Positions 1 to 5,047 are shown, counted from the stretch's first letter. The stretch: DNA of 5,047 bases from UBA6136 sp041178325 (GCA_041178325.1 JBEGVN010000089.1:1-5047); one strand, 5' to 3'. Notes: generated from the sequence alone by a model not told the origin. Numbers and translations are program-made.

Positions 1-235
1 TCTCCTGAATTGCCAAGTCAGCTGTTGTGAGTGAGGCAAACACATGCCGGAACATGTAACGCTCGTCGTCGGTCAGCTCCAGTTCGTAGCATGCCTTGTC
101 GGTCCCCATCGGAACTTCCTGGGGGGTCCAATGATTCGATAGGCTGTGCTGAGCCATGGTGTAGGCCCAGGGGAATCGGAAAGGAGCGAGGTTGTAAGTC
201 TCGTCACCCTTGAGGATGTGTTTCTCAATGATCAT
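1..235 (-). CDS. nrdB: Ribonucleotide reductase beta subunit, class I (partial, C-terminus outside window)
   Basis: Small (R2) subunit of class I ribonucleotide reductase. With the alpha subunit it makes deoxyribonucleotides from ribonucleotides in the cytoplasm, and it carries the metal cofactor and radical. I translated this by hand because the frame runs off the left edge; 78 codons are visible. The protein starts MIIEKHILKG. Around residues 19-25 it has FRFPWAY, then HWTPQEVPMG (residues 35-44), the typical 'NxWtPxEiPm' region of R2 proteins. LTDDER (55-60) and LTTADLAIQE (69-78) follow; the aspartate in TAD fits the first metal ligand position of the family. The ATG overlaps the ninB stop (ATGA), and GGGAG lies about 11 nt upstream. 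The remaining ligands and the radical tyrosine lie beyond the window, so activity cannot be judged. Phage RNRs usually boost the dNTP supply for replication. Family assignment is fairly sure; the NrdB versus NrdF subclass is not. Confidence 0.82.
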   Translation of the reverse strand, partial: MIIEKHILKGDETYNLAPFRFPWAYTMAQHSLSNHWTPQEVPMGTDKACYELELTDDERYMFRHVFASLTTADLAIQE

Positions 236-747
236 GCTGCTTCGTACTCCCAGTTACCCGAATCATTGCGGGTAGCCTCTATGGTTTTGCCGTCTTCAAT
301 TTCTTTAGGTTTAGTGCCGGACTCTTCTAACTCAAGAACAACCCCGCGCTCTGCGGCTACAGCCAGCAGGAACTCGATAAACTCGGTGAACTCTCGCTTA
401 CTCATTCGGCTGGTGCTAACCCCAAGCATGACAATCCGACCGTCTGTGGTCTGGGTCAGTCTCGCCATTTCGGCCCTAAAACTGGCTGAAAGAATCACCT
501 TCCAATCCTCTTTGCTGATCTTTTGCATGCATCCATTGATGGGCCATTCGATCTGTTGTGAAAAGGCGGTCAGGATTCGCCACAACATGCGGTTTTGATC
601 AGCGTTCCGCGTGTTTTCATAGACCCCGACGTTCACCTCTAGCGGCTGCCCGGCCTCTGCTTGGCCTGACCAGCACTTGAGGACACCCCAGAGAGCATCT
701 GCATCCCTGGGGCTTCTCAGAACAAACTTGTTCGTTCTGGCTTTCAC
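232..747 (-). CDS. ninB: NinB/Orf family recombination mediator
   Basis: Homologue of lambda NinB (Orf), a recombination mediator that binds single-stranded DNA and SSB and can replace RecFOR functions in phage recombination. The 171-aa protein has the family core: RNADQNRMLW (47-56) followed by QQIEW (64-68), aligning from memory with lambda RSLDQNRKLW...RQVEW. It also has SKEDWK (78-83) and GVSTSRM (109-115) with EF and an AAERGV segment (131-136), matching lambda GQSTSRM and TERGV. Lambda NinB is 146 aa; the extra length is an acidic C-terminal tail after about residue 140 (EESGTKPKEIEDGKTIEATR). I chose the GTG at 747 because AAAGG, overlapping the stop of the upstream DUF2303 gene, sits 5 nt before it. 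The gap to that gene is only 8 nt. The stop overlaps the ribonucleotide reductase start. Its position in an operon with bet and exo fits a role in annealing or recombination. Confidence 0.93.
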   Translation of the reverse strand: MKARTNKFVLRSPRDADALWGVLKCWSGQAEAGQPLEVNVGVYENTRNADQNRMLWRILTAFSQQIEWPINGCMQKISKEDWKVILSASFRAEMARLTQTTDGRIVMLGVSTSRMSKREFTEFIEFLLAVAAERGVVLELEESGTKPKEIEDGKTIEATRNDSGNWEYEAA

Positions 748-755
748 GGATGCCT

Positions 756-1559
756 TTAGAGCGAGCCGCGGAGGATGTGTCCGTTGGACATTCCCTCTTC
801 CAAAATCGAATAGACTTCGGTCACCGCATTCTCATGCGCAAGGTGTGGGCGAACGAGGTCGTACCACATGACCAGCTGTCCATCCTTGATGCTGTAACGG
901 AACCTTGCTTCCAGCTGATACCCGGCACCACCTTCGAAAAGGCGGATGCCGATCTTTATGGCCTGAGGGATCTTGAGGTTTCCTTTTGCTCCGGCTCTGC
1001 CGTCGATGTTCTCTTCGTAAACGAATTGGGTTTCGCCATTGTCGAGACGTACTGCGGAACGGAAAGTGACCTTGTTGTTGGCCTGCAAGCTGGATGCAAT
1101 CTCAAGCATCTCGCCGCCGTTTGGTTCGAGAATGTCCGGCACAGAATCCTCAATGAACAGAGCGAAATCGTTCTGCGTCATCTTCTTCCCGCTGTTATCC
1201 CTCCACTTGTTCCATTCAGGTGTTCGGGGGCAGGTGTACCGGATCTCGTGCTTACAAAACCCTGGGGTCCCAGACTCTGCGTGATAATCGATTACGCCCG
1301 TCGCAGAGCCGGCTCGAAGATCAAAGAAAATCGTTGATGACTCATTTGCGAACCGGTTCCAATAAAACAGGAATGATTCGGGTGTATGTGCCGTCACATG
1401 TTCTTCAACCCTGGTGGGATGATCCATGAGGTGCTTGAACTCTCTGAGTTCGTAACCTTCTGGCGTAATCAGAAAGGGAACGCCATTGATATCGATTCCC
1501 TTGGCGTAAGCCGCTGCGCCAGCATTGAAAGCTTGCTTGTAGTCGCTTGATTCGCTCAT
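756..1559 (-). CDS. DUF2303 family phage protein (YfdQ-like)
   Basis: The 267-aa soluble protein belongs to DUF2303, the family of E. coli prophage protein YfdQ; its function is not established. Recognisable family features in order: PTRVEEHVT and ESFLFYWNRF (48-70), an IFFD then GVIDYH block (77-93), the CKHEIRYTCPRTPEWNKW stretch (102-119), and MTQNDFALFIED (127-138), followed by VPDIL. In the C-terminal half there is YEEN (181-184), IPQAIKIGIRLFEG (197-210) and EARFRYSIKDG (217-227). No signal peptide or membrane segment is seen, and the length is normal for the family (about 270-280 aa). The ATG is coupled to the upstream 111-aa gene as TAATG (1-nt overlap), with CAGG 7 nt upstream. Family members commonly sit in prophage early regions near recombination genes, which agrees with the exo and ninB neighbours. 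Any role in recombination or in countering host defence would be inference from context only. Confidence 0.85.
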   Translation of the reverse strand: MSESSDYKQAFNAGAAAYAKGIDINGVPFLITPEGYELREFKHLMDHPTRVEEHVTAHTPESFLFYWNRFANESSTIFFDLRAGSATGVIDYHAESGTPGFCKHEIRYTCPRTPEWNKWRDNSGKKMTQNDFALFIEDSVPDILEPNGGEMLEIASSLQANNKVTFRSAVRLDNGETQFVYEENIDGRAGAKGNLKIPQAIKIGIRLFEGGAGYQLEARFRYSIKDGQLVMWYDLVRPHLAHENAVTEVYSILEEGMSNGHILRGSL

Positions 1560-1894
1560 TAGCCGACCTGCTTAAAGGTTTCTGGGCGGTCGTCTTCCAT
1601 CGGGCGGATATCCAGCTCCGTCTGACGGGGGTCGTTGCGCTCCAGGTTTGCGTCCTTGGTGATGAAGAAGATGGACTTGCCACGCTGCATCTTCGGGGCC
1701 TTGGACTTGATGTCGGCCTCGATGCTGAGCTGGCCAGCACCCTCAGGACGGTAGGTCAGCTTGATGGTGATTTCGCCGTTCTTGTTGGTGAACCGGACGG
1801 CTTCAACAATCTGCTGCTGAATGTCGCTCAGTGAGTCAAGGAGAATTCCCCCTTCGACGTGTCTGAGCGTGTCAATAAATGGACGTGTTTGCAT
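1559..1894 (-). CDS. Conserved phage protein of unknown function, upstream of DUF2303 gene
   Basis: 111-aa cytoplasmic protein with no known function that I can name. I placed the start at the ATG giving MQTRPFIDTL because GAGG lies 7 nt upstream. A longer GTG start at 1930 would run through the intergenic hairpin and has no good ribosome binding site. The N-terminal third is an amphipathic helical region (LSDIQQQIVEAVRFTNKNG, about 22-40). A strand-rich centre follows (EITIKLTYRPEGAGQLSIEA, 41-60), then DIKSKAPK and a motif RGKSIFFITKDANLERNDPRQ (71-91), with an acidic, proline-containing tail. The centre-plus-'ffiT..gnL.R.DPRQ' layout resembles small proteins that I recall beside DUF2303 genes in other prophages; this is from memory and was not searched. 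The stop overlaps the DUF2303 start by one base (TAATG), so the two are probably translated together and may work together. Confidence 0.8.
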   Translation of the reverse strand: MQTRPFIDTLRHVEGGILLDSLSDIQQQIVEAVRFTNKNGEITIKLTYRPEGAGQLSIEADIKSKAPKMQRGKSIFFITKDANLERNDPRQTELDIRPMEDDRPETFKQVG

Positions 1895-1911
1895 GAACGT
1901 ACCTCGGTTAA

Positions 1912-1928
1912 GGCAGGAGCCGCCTGCC
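1912..1928 (-). repeat. Intergenic hairpin between exonuclease gene and 111-aa gene
   Basis: A perfect 6-bp inverted repeat, GGCAGG / CCTGCC, with a 5-nt loop, lies in the 44-nt gap after the exonuclease stop. There is no run of T on either side, so it is not a canonical terminator. It lies 17 nt upstream of the next start codon and just before that gene's GAGG site. It may be an RNA processing site, or it may set the relative translation of the two flanking genes. Confidence 0.4.
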
Positions 1929-1938
1929 ACGGCCCGGC

Positions 1939-3459
1939 TTATGCCGCTTTCTGCATCTGACGGGATTTCTGGAACGAGACGAACTCAGTCAGGATCTGGC
2001 GGACCCGTTCTTCGTTTTTCCCGAAAGAGTTGATTGAAATGAACGCGTCGACGTCGTCTTTGCTGACGGCAGGCATGACCTTTTCCTCTACCCGTGGCTG
2101 GGTAGGCGCAGGCTTTTGCTGAGCTTGTGTTGCCGCCTGTACTTGGCTTTCTGATTTGGCCTGAGCGGCAGCGGCAGCAGCCGCACGACGCTGTTCGTCA
2201 TCAGCGATTCGGCCCGCAAGGATTGCAGCGAACTGCTCAGACGGAAGCGATCCGATGTTTGCGAAGTCATGGAGCAGGCCCCAGTGTTCTTCCTTTACGG
2301 TCACGATGTTTGACCGAAGGACTGTCGCCTTTTCGCTAGCCTCGATCTTTGCATTGGCCATCGCGGTGTCGATGGCGTCCTGACAGCTTTTGATGCTCTT
2401 CTTTCCTTTGATGGCGAGATCAAAGTCAGCGCGCATTGAGAGGTAGGGTTTACCGAACTCGGCGTTGAACCGATTGATGTAATCCTGGAACTCGGCCTGG
2501 GCTGTCCGAATCATGGCGACACGGATCTCTTCCTTCCTGGACTTCACCTTCTTTTCAAGTTCCAGGCGAGTCCTGCGCATGGCTTCCTTGATGTCGTCCA
2601 TGGCGCGGAATACCGCATCGATGTCGGCGGTCTGTGCGAGAGCTTGAGCCTTTACCAGTTCAAGACGTTCCTCGGCTTCCTTGCAGAACTTGACGGTTGC
2701 TTCCGCATCCACAAAGTCCTGATCTGAAGAAAGCTCGGTTTTGATTCCGCCAATCAAGTCCATCGCCTTGGTCTTGAAGGCATCCAGATTGGTGGCAACG
2801 ACGCGTCCCTCGACCTGGACCAAGAGGGCAGGGAGAGAGTCAGGAGTCTGAGCAATTAATGCCTCTTGGGTTTCACTTGGCTGCCAGGATTTCATGTCCT
2901 CAAGGAACTGCTTCCAGCCAGCTATCAGGCGGTTGCGAACCTCGGGCCTTGGTTCGTACCAAGCGTGAAGCGCTTCTTCCTTATTGCCTTTTGAGGCCAT
3001 GAAAAGGCACTTGCTGGCGCCTGAAATCATCAACCCTTGTTCCATCTGCGGGTGGTATTCCTCTGGAATAATTCCAGCCTGAAGCGACTCAGCAAGATCC
3101 AGGTTCAGGGTTTTATGCTCGAATGTGATGTCTTCCATCATGGTGATCCCGTCGAGCGATGCGGCCAGAGAAAGCCCATCCACCTCAAGAGACATCGTTG
3201 AAGGAAACAGTTCTGCACCGATGATTTCTTCGGCCCATGGGCGAGCCATGGCTTCGAATTTATGGCCGTCATCAAAACGACGCTGAAGCATGGGATCGAT
3301 TTCCGGAACAACACCCGTCGCCTTTTGTTTGAGGAGTTCAGAGCGGCTGCAGTACTTGCTGATCCCCAACATGACTGGTGCTTCTGATGCATTCAAAGAA
3401 CGCGCACGATGTGCATGCCATGCCTCAGTCCCTTGGACGAGTTCAATAATTTTCTTCAT
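1939..3459 (-). CDS. exo: YqaJ/lambda-exonuclease family recombination nuclease with long C-terminal helical extension
   Basis: Predicted 5'-3' double-strand DNA exonuclease of the YqaJ viral recombinase (PD-(D/E)xK) family. It resects ends so that the Bet partner can load on the single strand. The nuclease domain fills about residues 1-190. QGTEAWHAHRARSLNASEAP (9-28) and LGISKY (31-36) form the family N-terminus. GHKFE (65-69) is followed by LDG with Asp103 and FEHKT with Glu114 and Lys116 (the catalytic D...ExK set), then HPQMEQGLM (136-144) with the conserved Gln. Lambda Exo is 226 aa, but this protein is 506 aa. Residues 250-320 look like a charged coiled coil, 330-420 are helical, 424-461 form an Ala/Gln/Pro linker with seven consecutive alanines, and 462-506 make a small terminal segment (DVDAFISINSFGKNEERVRQ...). 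The start ATG overlaps the bet stop (ATGA), implying coupled translation. The nuclease call is strong; the extension is of unknown function. Confidence 0.92.
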   Translation of the reverse strand: MKKIIELVQGTEAWHAHRARSLNASEAPVMLGISKYCSRSELLKQKATGVVPEIDPMLQRRFDDGHKFEAMARPWAEEIIGAELFPSTMSLEVDGLSLAASLDGITMMEDITFEHKTLNLDLAESLQAGIIPEEYHPQMEQGLMISGASKCLFMASKGNKEEALHAWYEPRPEVRNRLIAGWKQFLEDMKSWQPSETQEALIAQTPDSLPALLVQVEGRVVATNLDAFKTKAMDLIGGIKTELSSDQDFVDAEATVKFCKEAEERLELVKAQALAQTADIDAVFRAMDDIKEAMRRTRLELEKKVKSRKEEIRVAMIRTAQAEFQDYINRFNAEFGKPYLSMRADFDLAIKGKKSIKSCQDAIDTAMANAKIEASEKATVLRSNIVTVKEEHWGLLHDFANIGSLPSEQFAAILAGRIADDEQRRAAAAAAAQAKSESQVQAATQAQQKPAPTQPRVEEKVMPAVSKDDVDAFISINSFGKNEERVRQILTEFVSFQKSRQMQKAA

Positions 3460-4271
3460 GCGAGTTCTCCTTCAATTGCGGGCTGCAAGGCATTGATTGC
3501 CTGCCGATGCTCTTCAGAAACGGTGTACTTGGATGCGAGCAATGCGATGATTTGCGCAGGGGTTTTTGCTCCCTTGGAAACCATCCCACTCCAAGCATCG
3601 ATATTTTTTTTGAAAGACTCTTCGTCGTAGACGGGGAGGGCGGCGGGAGTCGCAGGAGCCGAAGAGCGTGTGGGCGTGACGTCGATTTCAGAGTCTGTAA
3701 TGCGCTGAGCTTCGTCTTCGTCGTAGATACCGGCAAAACTGAATGCCAAGCGAGCGGCCTGGATCATGGTCTTATGGCGCAGCATCCGTTTGGTGTGGCT
3801 TTGCCAAGGGCCAGTGACATCCCCGAACTTGCCCTTAAAAGCCTCGCGGTAAACCTCATCAAGGTATTCACGGATCACAATCGGGTGCGATCTGTCCTTG
3901 CGGAAAATGGAGCATTCCATCCACTCAGGGCAGGCTTTGGCGCCTGGAAACGTGATGGTCTCGCTGGAAAGGTTGAACTCCATACCATCGAACGATGGGT
4001 GACCGTTGATGATGCGGCTCCAGCCATCGACGCCAACCACCGGGATGATCCCGTTTTTCTTGTCAGGAAAGGCGTAGATTTCTTTGGTCCAAGGGTTAAG
4101 TCCGTACTGATTTGCGACAATCAGCAGCGCAGTCATTTGCGCGTCAGAGACCTCTCCGTCATTAACTCTGAAAGCAGTGGCCTTGAGGGTGGTCACCAGA
4201 TCTTTGCCGTCTACACCCAAATCAAATCTTTGTGCGAGTTGGCCGGTTAGGGCCGTTAATGCATTGCTCAT
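3456..4271 (-). CDS. bet: Bet/Red-beta single-strand annealing protein (RecT superfamily)
   Basis: Phage recombinase that binds single-stranded DNA and promotes strand annealing, partnered with the downstream exonuclease. The 271-aa length is close to lambda Bet (261 aa). From memory it aligns along most of its length: LIVANQYGLNPWTKEIYAFP (50-69), NGIIPVVGVDGWSRII (73-88), the FRKDRSHPI segment (123-131), and GPWQSHTKRMLRHKTMIQAA (154-173) followed by RLAFSFAGIYDEDEA (174-188). It carries a short insertion around residues 105-119 relative to lambda. After a Ser/Ala/Pro linker (about 200-212) there is a small helical C-terminal domain (YDEESFKKNIDAWSGMV...), the part that in lambda contacts the exonuclease and SSB. 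The ATG has GAGG 8 nt upstream. Its stop overlaps the exo start by 4 nt. No Gam gene precedes it in the window. Confidence 0.96.
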   Translation of the reverse strand: MSNALTALTGQLAQRFDLGVDGKDLVTTLKATAFRVNDGEVSDAQMTALLIVANQYGLNPWTKEIYAFPDKKNGIIPVVGVDGWSRIINGHPSFDGMEFNLSSETITFPGAKACPEWMECSIFRKDRSHPIVIREYLDEVYREAFKGKFGDVTGPWQSHTKRMLRHKTMIQAARLAFSFAGIYDEDEAQRITDSEIDVTPTRSSAPATPAALPVYDEESFKKNIDAWSGMVSKGAKTPAQIIALLASKYTVSEEHRQAINALQPAIEGELA

Positions 4272-4401
4272 CTTTCTTTCCTCGAGTTTGTTTTAGTAAT
4301 TGAGCGTCCCTCGGATTCCAGATCAGAAAGAAATCTCTGGCCCACCCTGTACGCTCGCTGGTGATCGTTGAAGGCTCTTCCAGCGCTGACCTTCTTCCTC
4401 G
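4272..4401 (-). other. Interval upstream of bet with unresolved small reading frames
   Basis: These 130 nt lie between the stop of the 41-aa peptide and the bet start. Two minus-strand frames stay open across it. One reads ...KKVSAGRAFNDHQRAYRVGQ... and stops at 4268 in an ATGA overlap with bet; it lacks a well-placed ATG with a ribosome site (the nearest ATG is at 4477, inside the membrane peptide gene). The other continues the membrane-peptide frame past its stop, has a strong AGGAAGAAGG element at about 4398-4389, but offers only a CTG (4383) as start, and ends at 4222 inside bet. I cannot decide whether either is translated. The GAGG site for bet is at 4280-4283. Confidence 0.45.
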
Positions 4402-4527
4402 CTATTTCTGTGCGACTTGAACTGTCCCGTGGGCCAGTTCGTAATCCTTTGCATCCATTTCTGAAACGGCAGCCCATGCGGCGATGACGGCTGTCGCGAT
4501 GAGGTAATTCCGGATTCTGCTGCTCAT
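4402..4527 (-). CDS. Small single-pass membrane peptide, unknown function
   Basis: A 41-aa reading frame starts at the ATG giving MSSRIRNYLI, with GAG 7 nt upstream. Residues 1-6 carry two arginines and are followed by a hydrophobic helix, about residues 8-22 (YLIATAVIAAWAAVS), then a polar tail, SEMDAKDYELAHGTVQVAQK. The positive-inside pattern predicts an inner-membrane peptide with its N-terminus in the cytoplasm; a short signal-like peptide is the alternative. Small membrane proteins with an 'EMD' segment after the helix are something I recall in Pseudomonas prophages near recT-type genes, but I could not check this. It lies 41 nt after the 90-aa gene, in the same operon. GC at third codon positions is fairly high (24 of 41), which supports coding. 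Function unknown. Confidence 0.6.
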   Translation of the reverse strand: MSSRIRNYLIATAVIAAWAAVSEMDAKDYELAHGTVQVAQK

Positions 4528-4545
4528 GAAATTTCTCGGTGGGGT

Positions 4546-4561
4546 GGGCCTTCCTTGGCCC
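4546..4561 (-). repeat. Short hairpin between 90-aa and 41-aa genes
   Basis: A perfect 5-bp stem, GGGCC / GGCCC, encloses the loop AAGGAA on the minus strand, directly after the 90-aa gene. No T run follows, so it is not a terminator. It may be incidental or a processing site. The AAGGA in its loop is about 20 nt from the next ATG, too far to be that gene's ribosome binding site. Confidence 0.3.
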
Positions 4562-4568
4562 GAAATCG

Positions 4569-4841
4569 TTAAGCGGCGTACTTTTGTTCGCTGATCGCAG
4601 AGGCCGTTTCTTCAGGCGCTTCATCAACACCAAACCGGCTATTCAATTCCCACTCGACGATGGCTTTCACGGCGCCGGTGAGGTGCGATTTGGTGTATCC
4701 CAGCTCCTTGGTGACAAAGCTGGTTGCTTTCTCGGTCACAGAGATCACGGTGGCGTGACGTTGCGCTTCGAGTTTGTTGTCGAATTCCTGGCCGTCAGCG
4801 GTGCGGAAACGGTTTACGGTTTCAATGTTCAGAATGCTCAT
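4569..4841 (-). CDS. Phage early protein of unknown function (90 aa)
   Basis: First gene of the operon behind the promoter near 4960. I chose the ATG giving MSILNIETVN because AGAGG lies 4 nt upstream; a GTG at 4868 would add nine residues but has no ribosome site. The protein is soluble and mixed in charge. Residues 11-31 (FRTADGQEFDNKLEAQRHA) show the 'F...DG..F..k.EA..ha' pattern common in short phage proteins, where a small beta hairpin leads into a helix. Residues 33-66 are probably helical (EKATSFVTKELG, then LTGAVKAIVEWEL), and the tail is acidic and alanine-rich. I recognise no catalytic motif, no helix-turn-helix that I would trust, and no membrane segment. Its location just after a repressor-type operator pair is where lambda-like phages keep small early proteins, but the function is unknown. 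Confidence 0.8.
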   Translation of the reverse strand: MSILNIETVNRFRTADGQEFDNKLEAQRHATVISVTEKATSFVTKELGYTKSHLTGAVKAIVEWELNSRFGVDEAPEETASAISEQKYAA

Positions 4842-4954
4842 AAGTCCTCTGGTTGTTGTGTGTGCCACCCGTCCGGTGTGTCGCTAATGAAGCCAATCAA
4901 CTTCAGGCCCTTATCTTCCTTGGCTGACCTGGGCAGCGTCGGTGGCGTGAAATG

Positions 4955-4983
4955 ATGCTACCCATCTGGGTATCTTTCGTCAA
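4955..4983 (-). promoter_or_regulatory. Early leftward promoter (pL-like)
   Basis: On the minus strand TTGACG (4983-4978, five of six matches to the sigma-70 -35 consensus) is followed after exactly 17 nt by TAGCAT (4960-4955, four of six matches to the -10). Transcription would start near 4948 and give a leader of about 107 nt before the 90-aa gene. One palindrome fills most of the spacer and touches the -10; a second abuts the -35 on its upstream side, so a bound repressor would block polymerase. It is the only well-formed promoter I see that could drive the operon. Confidence 0.7.
4959..4972. promoter_or_regulatory. Operator site 1, TACCCATCTGGGTA
   Basis: A 14-bp palindrome, TACCCA-TC-TGGGTA, with perfect 6-bp arms. 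It lies inside the promoter spacer and overlaps the first two bases of the -10 element. It shares the arms TACCC/GGGTA with a second site whose centre is 25 bp away. This is what is expected for a dimeric CI-like repressor binding tandem operators. The regulator itself is not encoded in this window. Confidence 0.7.
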
Positions 4984-4997
4984 TACCCAAAAGGGTA
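4984..4997. promoter_or_regulatory. Operator site 2, TACCCAAAAGGGTA
   Basis: A 14-bp palindrome with arms TACCC and GGGTA and an AAAA centre. It is immediately upstream of the -35 hexamer, which occupies 4978-4983. It matches operator site 1 in arm sequence and 4-bp arm spacing. The A-rich centre differs from the first site's ATCT, so affinities may differ, as between lambda operators. Confidence 0.7.
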
Positions 4998-5014
4998 ATT
5001 ATTTTTGTCAGGGC

Positions 5015-5038
5015 AAAAAAAATCCCGCCGAAGCGGGA
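5015..5038 (-). terminator. Rho-independent terminator upstream of the early promoter
   Basis: On the minus strand a 6-bp perfect stem, TCCCGC / GCGGGA, closes a TTCG tetraloop (the very stable C(UUCG)G type) and is followed by eight T. It would stop transcription entering from beyond the right edge, isolating the early promoter that begins about 30 nt downstream. On the plus strand the hairpin has no T run, so it is one-directional. Confidence 0.88.
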
Positions 5039-5047
5039 AGCTCATTT

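Noticed and set aside
255..274. Inverted repeat TACCCG-N8-CGGGTA, with half-sites like the operators
   Set aside because: The arms resemble the operators, but the spacing between TACCC and GGGTA is 10 rather than 4 bp, and it lies within the ninB coding end with no promoter nearby. Probably a coincidence or a minor mRNA hairpin.
146..598. Plus-strand open frame (150 aa) opposite ninB and nrdB
   Set aside because: Overlaps two recognisable minus-strand genes; low-complexity serine/leucine composition typical of an antisense frame.
750..1337. Plus-strand open frame (195 aa) opposite the DUF2303 gene
   Set aside because: Antisense shadow of a convincingly conserved family member; no promoter or ribosome site seen.
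2168..2196. GCN repeat encoding consecutive alanines in exo
   Set aside because: The codons vary (mixture of GCC, GCT and GCG) and it lies in a flexible linker. It is an ordinary low-complexity linker rather than a functional DNA repeat.
3507..4250. Long plus-strand open frame (247 aa) across bet
   Set aside because: It lies wholly antisense to bet, which matches lambda Bet along its length. The plus-strand translation resembles no family I know, and I see no ribosome site.
4539..4955. Plus-strand open frame (138 aa) at the right end
   Set aside because: Antisense to the 90-aa gene and its leader; it would run into the promoter region, and the minus-strand gene has a proper ribosome site and operon position.
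4978..5010. Alternative minus-strand promoter using CTGACA (about 5012-5007) as -35
   Set aside because: At 17-nt spacing the -10 would be GGGTAT, matching only two of six positions; TTGACG/TAGCAT is much better.

Overview
The window reads as the early (leftward) DNA-metabolism operon of a lambda-like temperate phage or prophage. The host is probably a gammaproteobacterium. Base composition is near 50% GC, and the Pseudomonas-like flavour of several small genes is only an impression. Every gene I can support lies on the minus strand, so transcription runs from the right end (about 4950) towards position 1. I see no convincing plus-strand gene, tRNA, insertion sequence or CRISPR array.

Right end (4840-5047). 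A rho-independent terminator with a UUCG loop (minus strand) closes an unseen upstream unit. Directly after it comes a promoter whose -35 element is bracketed by two near-identical palindromes, TACCCATCTGGGTA and TACCCAAAAGGGTA. This looks like a repressor-controlled early promoter analogous to lambda pL. A leader of roughly 100 nt follows. It contains a possible short upstream reading frame that ends in an ATGA overlap with the first gene.

Middle right (4222-4841). A 90-aa phage protein of unknown function is followed by a 41-aa single-pass membrane peptide. Next is a 130-nt interval in which the correct small reading frame is unclear.

Recombination core (1939-4271). A Bet/Red-beta single-strand annealing protein is translationally coupled through ATGA to a YqaJ/lambda-exonuclease family nuclease. 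Together they form a two-component (exonuclease plus annealase) homologous recombination module. The nuclease is 506 aa, more than twice the length of lambda Exo, because of a long helical C-terminal extension. No Gam-like or SSB gene is visible in the window.

Left part (1-1894). A conserved 111-aa protein of unknown function is followed by a DUF2303 (YfdQ-like) protein, then NinB/Orf, the recombination mediator that in lambda helps load recombinases on SSB-coated DNA. Last is the N-terminal 78 residues of a ribonucleotide reductase beta subunit, cut by the window edge. The gene starts inside the ninB stop codon.

Genes are packed with 1-4 nt overlaps or gaps of under 50 nt, except just upstream of bet, and no internal terminator is evident. 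The likely picture is one polycistronic early transcript for phage DNA recombination and nucleotide supply, derepressed at the paired operators on the right.
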